NCBI GenBank assembly: GCA_023231475.1
Contig: JALJEE010001644.1
Coordinates: 1 to 64,000 of the forward strand
Length of the DNA: 64,000 bases
Direction: 5' to 3'
Source of the DNA: Seison nebaliae
Lineage: Eukaryota; Rotifera; Pararotatoria; Seisonacea; Seisonidae
Shown: positions 57,074 to 64,000 of the stretch, in pieces
How the letters are laid out: every line of letters begins with the position of its first letter
Numbering within the stretch: the first letter of the stretch is position 1
Made by a program: the position numbers and the translations under genes
The notes under the pieces: generated by a model
Database searches by the model: none
The model's input: the letters and a program-made list of their open reading frames with translations, nothing else
Told to the model about the DNA's origin: nothing

Positions 57074-58903
57074 ATGCTCTCCATTTGCAAACAATCAAGT
57101 TATTTCTATTTATTATTCGGTTTGATGAATTTTATTTGTTCATTAAAGTAAGACCATTCAGTGCTACCGCTTGTTTAGCGAGTAAAAATGAACCATCATC
57201 TCCAATAATTAAGACGAAAATTCCCGGCCCACAATCCTTGAAATTACGAGAAGGATTATCAGATATTTGTGTTAGAATTGTCTTTTACGATCGATAATCA
57301 TTCCATTCCAGAGTACACGTACTCCACATTTCTTTGTTGATTATAAAAAATCGTTAGGGAATTATATCGCCGATGCAGATGGAAATATGTTATTGGATAC
57401 GTTCTGTAACATTTCAACAGTTCCGCTGGGTTACAATAATCCCGCCATCATAAAATCCGTTCTGGATCCAGCAAATTTGGTTTTAATTATAAAATTTAGA
57501 AATTTCTTATCTTTTTCTTTTATTTTAGCATTTATTTGCTAATCGACCATCATTAGCAGTTAATCCACCGAAAGATTATGTTGACTTAATGAACAGTACA
57601 TTATTGAAAGTTTTTCTTTACTACTAATAATTAAATTTTCAATTCATAAGATCGCCCCAAAAGGTTTGAGCAATGTCCAACCAATGATGTGTGGTTCGTG
57701 TTCGAATGAAAACGGATTGAAACAAATCTTCATCACTCATATGAGAAAACGGAGAAATGGTAAAACACCAACAAACGAAGAAATGAAATCCGCTTTATAT
57801 TCCCAATCACCAGGAACGCCAGAATTATCTGTTATCACTTTCAATCATGGATTTCATGGACGAACAATGGGACTCTTAAGTTGCTCACATTCGAAAGCTA
57901 TTCACAAATTAGATATACCTGGATTCCAATGGCCGGTTTGCGAGTTTCCAATTTACAAATATCCTTTGGAGAAGAATGTGTCGTATAATGAAGAACAAGA
58001 TGCGAAGTGTTTGAAACAATTACGTGAATTGTTAAAGGAGAATTGTGAGAAGAATGAAGGAGTAGCAGCAATTTTAGTTGAATCGATTCAATCTGAAGGT
58101 GGTGATAATTTCGGTTCACCCTCATTCTTTAGAAATGTACAAAAACTATCAAAAGAAGTTCACTAAAACTCGTTTTGATATTAAATTCAAAATTTTCTTA
58201 AACAGTTTAATGTTCCGTTAATGTTTGACGAAGTACAATCTGGTGGTGGTAACACCGGAACATGGTGGGCACATGAAACGTTCGATTTGCCCGAACCGCC
58301 GGAAATGGTGTCTTTCGGTAAGAAAATGTTAATTGCTGGTTATTATTGTAAACCGGAATTTATGGATATTGAAGTTAATTTGAATATAAGTTTCTTTTAT
58401 TTTCCAAATTACAATTTAGGCATTCCGTATTCTCAATACTTGGATGGGCGAACCAAGTAAGATGTTAATGTTGAAGAATGTGATGGAAGAAGTCGAAGAC
58501 AAGAAAATTTTAGATCAAGTCCAAAAATCAGGTTCCATTCACTTAACATAGAAAACGACTTCATTAAAATATTTATTTATTAAAGGCAAATTATTATTAG
58601 ATTCTCTAAGTGATCTATGTGTAAAGTATTCAAAAATTATCAATTCAGCTCGAGGACTGGGCACATTCTGTGCAATTTCGTGTCCTTCCACTGAAATCCG
58701 TAACGAATTGTGCGAGAGAACTAGAAATCTTGGTGAGAAATATTTGAAATTTTTTTCTTATTTAATTATTTTTATTTTAAGGTGTCAATGTTGGTGGTTG
58801 TGGTGATTTATCTATTCGATTTCGTCCGTCACTCACGTTCACTGAGGATCATGTAAAAATTACAATAAAGATGTTGGACAAAGCATTACGTCAAATGAAA
58901 TGA
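57074..58903 (+). CDS. ABAT: 4-aminobutyrate aminotransferase, mitochondrial
   Basis: PLP enzyme that degrades GABA to succinic semialdehyde in the mitochondrial matrix. Nine exons (57074-57098, 57149-57270, 57312-57479, 57529-57609, 57651-58157, 58206-58373, 58420-58531, 58586-58732, 58782-58903) join in frame to 483 aa (human ~500). The N-terminus MLSICKQSIRPFSATACLASK is a typical mitochondrial presequence and is split by the first intron. Landmarks: KIPGPQSL, NYIADADGNMLLD, MCGSCSNEN with the 2Fe-2S cysteine pattern CGSC, FNHGFHGRTMG, VESIQSEGGD, FDEVQSGGG, the PLP lysine in FGKKMLIAGYY, NTWMGEPSK, and GCGDLSIRFRPSL. Seven introns start GTT; the last starts GTGAGA, one of only two exceptions in the window. 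Confidence 0.96.
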
Positions 58904-59065
58904 AAAATTTATAATATATAAACGTTGATCGAAAATTTATAGAGAATTAATTATAGTATAGGAGTTTATGAAAACTGGAAAAGAAAAGTAGAAAATTCTT
59001 AATGAATATCATCTCGATGAAACGAATTTTTATTAAATTATTTTGAGATTAATAAAAATTTATAA
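58904..59065. terminator. Shared 3' ends of ABAT and CHMP2A
   Basis: 162 bases between convergent stop codons. AATAAA occurs on the plus strand near 59051 and as its complement (TTTATT) near 59029 on the minus strand, so each transcript probably ends inside the other's 3' UTR. Confidence 0.5.
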
Positions 59066-59728
59066 TTAATTTCTTCTAAGATTCTCCAATCTTGCTTCTA
59101 AATCAGCATCGGCCGTATTCATTGATGGTTTTTCAGTTGCTTTTCCTGGTACACCAACCGTCTCATTTGGTGGTTGTAATCCGGCCATCTGTTCTGACAT
59201 TTGGATACCCAATTCATCGAGAACTTTGTTAACTAATTGATCAGTTTCTTCTTCGTCATCATCGTCTCCCAATGCGTCATCGATTGCGTCGTCCATCATC
59301 TCTTCTTTCATATCCATCATTTCTGATTGTTTTTCGAATTCCATCATAATTTTTTGGATTTCAGGAAGATTCATTTGTTTATTCATTCGACCCATCGCTT
59401 GTGCAACTCCTTTCATTGCTTGTGCCATTTTATTACTCGATTTCATTGAAACGATTTTGAGAGAAATGGCTTGAATATTCGCTTTCATTAACATAAATTT
59501 CTTTATTGTTCTCCTCGATCTAGCCACATCTTTCGCTAGAACTTTCACCGCATCCATTTGTCCCGCTTTTGCCATTTTCTTTATATCAGCTATCGTTCGT
59601 TTCTCTTGTTGTTCAATTCTCATTCGTTCTCGATCCAATTCTCTTATGGATCGATTAAGCATTCGTTGATTCTCTTTCAACAACTCATCGGGAGTCTTCC
59701 GATGTCCAAAAAGATTTGATAAAGGCAT
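59066..59728 (-). CDS. CHMP2A: Charged multivesicular body protein 2a (ESCRT-III)
   Basis: ESCRT-III subunit that polymerises for membrane scission in endosome sorting, cytokinesis and nuclear envelope sealing. ATG at 59728 (MPLSNLFGHRKTP) gives 220 aa, the family length; an upstream in-frame ATG at 59752 adds eight hydrophobic residues and is less likely. Basic helix 1-2 hairpin (LNRSIRELDRERMRIEQQEKR), KKMAKAGQMDAVKVLAKD, then an acidic C-terminal half, and the final MIT-interacting motif ADLEARLENLRRN for VPS4. Single exon. Confidence 0.98.
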   Translation of the reverse strand: MPLSNLFGHRKTPDELLKENQRMLNRSIRELDRERMRIEQQEKRTIADIKKMAKAGQMDAVKVLAKDVARSRRTIKKFMLMKANIQAISLKIVSMKSSNKMAQAMKGVAQAMGRMNKQMNLPEIQKIMMEFEKQSEMMDMKEEMMDDAIDDALGDDDDEEETDQLVNKVLDELGIQMSEQMAGLQPPNETVGVPGKATEKPSMNTADADLEARLENLRRN

Positions 59729-61328
59729 TATCAGTTGACAGAAAAATTTCAACTAAAATTGAATGGGAAAATTTGCGATTTGATGAATAATGAAATTTGT
59801 AAAAGTTTCCTTCCTTGATATGACGATTCTATAAAAGACAGAATTTATTAGTAATTATTATTTACTTATTTTCTGATGTTTATTGTGTATTTAGTTCCCA
59901 TTAAATTTTATTTTATATTCAATGAAGCTCTCACTTCATAATTATTACCTCCATAACTCCAATACTTATAGAAATTTGACTTTGAAATGTTTTTGATTAT
60001 AGAATTGATAAAATTCTTTGTCTTTTCTTTTCTCATAAAGAACACATCGGAAGAACTTGATTTGATCCGAGAATATTAGCACATTATACATATAAAGTAT
60101 TTCTATCGATAACCGATAAAATAAAATTTATTCAAGTTAGAGATTCAAACAAAAAACAAAAGTACACCTTCTTTATTATAATTCTATTATATAATCATCC
60201 AGCTAATATCAAAATATCATATTACTATGTCAGTTCTGTTTATGTTATTAAATGATAAGGCGTAAGATAAATTCAACAATAATTTTGTTACTAGAATATT
60301 GCAGAAGAATTATTAAGCACTGCTTAATAAGCAGTTTTTCCACTTGCCAAAATGTCGTAGGTTCATAAAATCAATTTTTTCTCACTCTATATCAGATGAT
60401 ATTGAGAGAAGGTATTGGGAGGGGAGGAAAATCTAATCGGTTTATCATTTAATGCCGATGAAGATAGGTATTGAAGAGTAGAAAAAATTTTAATTGAAAT
60501 TCTGTTAAGAAATTTGAAATTTTAGAACAATTTTAATTTTGTAAAAACTTCAAACTGACAATTGTAAGATAAGTTGCGCAAGAAAGTTTGAAAAAAAACT
60601 TCGCAAATTAATTTTTTAAAATTTATCTTTTCAAAAGTAATTAGTATGTTAGATCTTAAAAAATAAAAAATATTTGTTTTAAAGAAAATTTTGGATTTAT
60701 TTTTGGATTAGGAAAATAGTTAAATTAAATTTGTGTTTTCTCTTGTTTGTTCTCATCAAAATCAATAAATTTTTACTTTGAAAATAGAAAGCCGATTATT
60801 TAGAGAGAATCGCAACATATTTAATATTCAAATTAAGGAAAAGTTGAACTAATTGAAATTTAGGTGATATAGTTCATGAAAATTAATGAGAAGTAAGGCG
60901 ACTATACAAGTCTAAATAAGAATTATGTTATATTTGATGGTGGAGAAACAGATGTGGAACGAATGAATAGAATACGTCGAAGAATTAACTTTGAAAATAT
61001 TGCAAAAGAAATTTCATGTTATTCCTATTTCACTGTCTCCAATTTGTGATAAGATCGATTTGGAGCGCATCCATTTTTTTTCAATTTTATTCAAGAAAAA
61101 CTTCTATATAAAATATACAGCCACGAAACATACTCCCACACACTCACACGTATACACATAAACATATAGAAAAATATATTCATATTTCAAAAAAATTTTT
61201 GATTTATCTCTTTCTCTTTTTTCTTTCTCCTTTTAAAAAAATCTACTTTTTCACAAACTTATCTATTTATTCACACCGTCAATTTCGATTATCCATTCCA
61301 ATAAAACATAAAATCAATTTGTCACAAT
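59729..61328. other. Intergenic between CHMP2A and the ArfGAP gene
   Basis: 1.6 kb between divergent starts, very AT-rich. It contains a 21-base near-perfect palindrome at 60310-60330 and CA-rich sequence at 61125-61165 before the ArfGAP start. No gene seen. Confidence 0.5.
60310..60330. repeat. Short inverted repeat (10-base arms, 1-base centre)
   Basis: TTATTAAGCA, then C, then TGCTTAATAA: a perfect inverted repeat. An overlapping smaller one (CTGCTT...AAGCAG) sits on its right arm. Could be a dimeric factor-binding site; could be chance in AT-rich DNA. Confidence 0.7.
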
Positions 61329-62226
61329 ATGAGTAATAAGGAACAATATGCTCCATTACAATTGAGATATCAATCAATTTTAAGTAATCTCCTCAAATCG
61401 GATGATAATAAATATTGTGTTGAATGTGATGGGAAAGGTCCCAGATGGGCGTCATGGAATCTTGGCATTTTCTTGTGCATGAGATGTGCAGGAATTCACC
61501 GCAAATTGGGTGTTCACATTTCCCGAGTGAAATCGGTCAATTTAGACACGTGGAAACCACAAGAAATTGCTCAAGTTCAAGATATGGGGAATTCGAGAGC
61601 TCGCGCTGTATATGAAGCACGATTACCAGACAACTATAAGCGACCGCAGACAGATATGGCGTTAGAGCAATTTATTCGAATGAAATATGATCATAAAAAA
61701 TGGATTGCTTCTGAATGGACTGGTGGTATGGTTGAACCGTCACCTGATCTATTCATTCCACATTCTACCAATAATAAATCGTCTAAATTCAATAATATTA
61801 CAAGTAAAAAATCGATGGGATTAGGTCCGATTCGCGCACCAGATACCAAAATGAAAACAAATCAAATTTCAACTCCAACTCCACCGGCGAAAGAAGTGAA
61901 TCTTCTCGACTTAGGTGAGTTTTTTCTTTATAGTTTTTGAAATGAAATAAATTATTTTTATAGATTTCTCTGATAGTCAACCTGCGAAGAGTTTTCAGTT
62001 TCATGATAAATCAAAAGATCATCTATCGATTAGTCAACACACAAAATCATCATCTATTGGAGGAATCACCAATAACAGTTTTGATCCATTCGCTAACACA
62101 GATATGGGAACGAATAAAGTTGAATCGAATAAACAATCCAATAATCAAATGTTGGATGCATTATTTAATAGTTCGAATGACGGGACGAATCACGGATCAT
62201 CATCTCTAAACGATTTATGGAATTAA
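61329..62226 (+). CDS. SMAP1: ArfGAP of the SMAP1/2 type
   Basis: GTPase-activating protein for Arf GTPases in clathrin-coated vesicle traffic. Exons 61329-61914 and 61964-62226 join in frame to 282 aa. The ArfGAP domain (~12-125) has the zinc finger [29 protein letters not shown] (C-x2-C-x16-C-x2-C) with the catalytic Arg in the IHR segment, and [21 protein letters not shown] and the helix before KKWIASEW follow SMAP proteins closely. The C-terminal half has LLDLDFSDS (clathrin-box-like), NNSFDPFAN and Asn/Ser-rich sequence. The intron starts GTGAGT, a canonical donor and one of two non-GTT donors in the window. Shorter than the vertebrate proteins (~430). Confidence 0.96.
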
Positions 62227-62569
62227 ATGACATTTCAAATAAAGGAGGGTTGAATTAAATATCATTCCGAAAAAAATATTATTTTCATTTATTTTAATTA
62301 TTATTGTTGTAATAATAATATATCGACTCTTTTAATTATAACTTCAAACTTATATTGTTAAAATAACATTTTAAACAAATAAAATTTTAATCTAACGGAT
62401 TTCTAGTTTTATATTGTTCGACTAATCATCTATCTGTTGATTGTTAAATAATTCTCTCTATATTTCAAAGTCTATTCTCTACAAAATACATTGCGAACGT
62501 TAATTGTGTCTGTGAGCAGATAGTGTGCATATTCCGTGCACAAAATATATTTTATTAAAATTGAACGTT
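62227..62569. other. Intergenic, ArfGAP 3' end
   Basis: 343 AT-rich bases with AATAAA near 62380. The next gene is on the same strand. No gene seen. Confidence 0.5.
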
Positions 62570-64000
62570 ATGAAGAAAGAAATTAATGTTGATGATGATG
62601 ATGATAATTTTCTTACCTCATCAACGACTACTTCGTCATCCGTTAATGTATTGCATGCAGTCGACGATACGATTTATTATCTGTATGATAAACTCAAATT
62701 GAGATTTCAAAGGAAAAAAACGAAACAGAGAGACGAAAGTAAAAAGAAATATCGGAGAGATGATAAAGATCAGACTTATGCTACTGAATTATCAGATCCA
62801 AACATTAGAGGTGGTGGGAGTGGCGATGATAGTCGTCTGGTAATCGATAATAATGAAGTGACTTATAAGAAACCGGGACGAATAGTAATGCGTCCGAGAA
62901 ACACATTGAGATTTATTGATGAATTACATGAAGCTCAATCACAAATCCAATCAGGATTTCGACATTATAAATATCTCATATTATTTTTCGCTACATTAAT
63001 CGTATTATTACTTCTGATTACCATATTTGCATTTCTTACTTATTATTATGGTGGTTTTGGTGCTGAAGGTTATTTGAATGAAAAGAAAGAAATAGTTACC
63101 GAATTTCTCATATTTCTTGATAAGGATGATATTAATGAAACGATATCGAGGAATATGTATCTGGTGTCATGGAAACCGGAATTCCGTCCTCAATGTGTCA
63201 GTTTATCGGAAACGCGACGTCCCAAAAGTACAAATTTTGCGAGAAAAATTAAACAGTTCGATGAATTGTTTATGGATCGACCGAGTTCAGTAGACGATAA
63301 TGAGAAATTAGTGAAGAACTTTTTAATGTTCTCTTGTTATGGATCGATTGATGAAACGGGTTTAAATCAGAATCTTGAAGAATTAAGTGACACATATAAA
63401 ATATTTGAAGTCAATCCAACTTCTCAATTGTTACGGGCAAAATTCAACGTAATCTCTTTACAAATGAGTCAACGAAAATTATTCGGTCCGATGATCGACA
63501 ATTTCGTCGATGTTCTACAAAGTTCTTATGAAAGTCTTCGATTGAAACATTTCAGACCAGATATTGATCAGTTTATTGAAGAGAAGGAATCGTTCAGCGA
63601 ATACATATCGCAACCATCCGATTATATTGATGAGTTTCCAAAAATATATCAGAAATTAACTGCTTTGTATCAAATGTGTCAATATTCGTTGAAAGATCAA
63701 CATCAACATCATTTAAGAACGAATGATAATCATTTATTGTTATTGAGACGATTGCAATGGTATTTGAAACATGAAGTATTTGACATGAAAGAATTCGTCA
63801 ATGACAATAACGATAAGGAGAATGATTTAACGAAATTAATTAAATCATGGACAATTAATAATGACGAAGATGAAGAAGATAAAGATAATTTATTTGATCT
63901 CATTGGAATTGATGATGAGACGGCAAGGATTTTTTTAAACGATGTTTTACTCAAAAGAAATTTAGGCATTGAATCGATTGATGATTTGAAGGGTTATGCA
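62570..64000 (+). CDS. Type II membrane protein, incomplete at the window edge
   Basis: ATG at 62570 opens a frame of 477 codons that runs off the window. The N-terminal ~135 residues are cytoplasmic-type (acidic start, then RRKKTKQ-like basic and Asp-rich). One membrane helix follows at ~138-162 (YLILFFATLIVLLLLITIFAF). The remainder is an extracellular helical domain with few cysteines. The layout (short cytoplasmic tail, one helix, large ectodomain) and segments such as KNFLMFSCYGSIDETGLN and LIGIDDETARIFLNDVLL loosely recall the start of M13 (neprilysin-like) peptidases, but the diagnostic cysteines and the zinc site are not in view. Family uncertain. Confidence 0.65.
   Translation, partial: MKKEINVDDDDDNFLTSSTTTSSSVNVLHAVDDTIYYLYDKLKLRFQRKKTKQRDESKKKYRRDDKDQTYATELSDPNIRGGGSGDDSRLVIDNNEVTYKKPGRIVMRPRNTLRFIDELHEAQSQIQSGFRHYKYLILFFATLIVLLLLITIFAFLTYYYGGFGAEGYLNEKKEIVTEFLIFLDKDDINETISRNMYLVSWKPEFRPQCVSLSETRRPKSTNFARKIKQFDELFMDRPSSVDDNEKLVKNFLMFSCYGSIDETGLNQNLEELSDTYKIFEVNPTSQLLRAKFNVISLQMSQRKLFGPMIDNFVDVLQSSYESLRLKHFRPDIDQFIEEKESFSEYISQPSDYIDEFPKIYQKLTALYQMCQYSLKDQHQHHLRTNDNHLLLLRRLQWYLKHEVFDMKEFVNDNNDKENDLTKLIKSWTINNDEDEEDKDNLFDLIGIDDETARIFLNDVLLKRNLGIESIDDLKGYA

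Overview
This is a window of an AT-rich animal nuclear genome. The evidence is metazoan gene content (a paired-like homeodomain factor, TDP-43, protein kinase N, G-alpha-o, a Notch-ligand-like protein, a Stum/SPEC3 protein) with tiny spliceosomal introns of about 40-85 bases, many runs of Gln/Asn/Ser/Thr, and intergenic DNA full of simple repeats. I cannot name the species. The style (short introns, dense genes, low-complexity proteins) fits a small-genome invertebrate, plausibly an ecdysozoan, but that is inference.

Layout. 1-2357 intergenic. 2358-8306 (-) giant low-complexity protein. 8307-11956 repeat-rich intergenic. 11957-19033 dense housekeeping cluster: adenylate kinase (-), RNA polymerase III subunit RPC10/C11 with an unusual N-terminal extension (+), VMP1 (+), TRIP13/PCH-2 (+), adenosine kinase (-). 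19320-19790 (+) small secreted protein. 22616-25299 (+) PROP1/UNC-42-like homeodomain protein. 25707-26697 (+) Stum-like membrane protein. 26763-33627 (-) three genes in a row: LRRC34-like, MFSD5, EGF-less DSL-like ligand. 36847-38452 (-) TDP-43. 39433-43665 (+) protein kinase N in one exon. 43666-50371 large gene-poor stretch. 50372-51688 (+) G-alpha-o. 52897-53709 (-) secreted staphylococcal-type nuclease of bacterial appearance. 53923-54487 (-) small membrane protein, divergent from 54817-55290 (+), a small acidic protein. 55381-55974 (+) unknown. 57074-58903 (+) GABA transaminase. 59066-59728 (-) CHMP2A. 61329-62226 (+) SMAP-type ArfGAP. 62570-64000 (+) incomplete type II membrane protein.

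The most striking signal is not a gene. I reconstructed 55 introns by reading frame and family homology; 53 begin with GTT and only 2 with GTG. None begins with the usual GTA. All end in AG. The two exceptions (GTGAG-type) look canonical, while the GTT class mostly lacks a G at +5. Using 'GTT' as a rule repaired gene models that otherwise would not join in frame (TRIP13 N-terminus, exon 1 of the nuclease, an 8-base coding first exon of adenosine kinase). This suggests a lineage-specific shift in 5' splice-site recognition.

The genes do not form a single pathway. They are mostly conserved housekeeping genes packed with short or overlapping 3' ends, while developmental and signalling genes (homeodomain factor, DSL-like ligand, PKN, G-alpha-o) sit next to longer non-coding stretches. 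I saw no rRNA, tRNA, CRISPR or recognisable transposable element.
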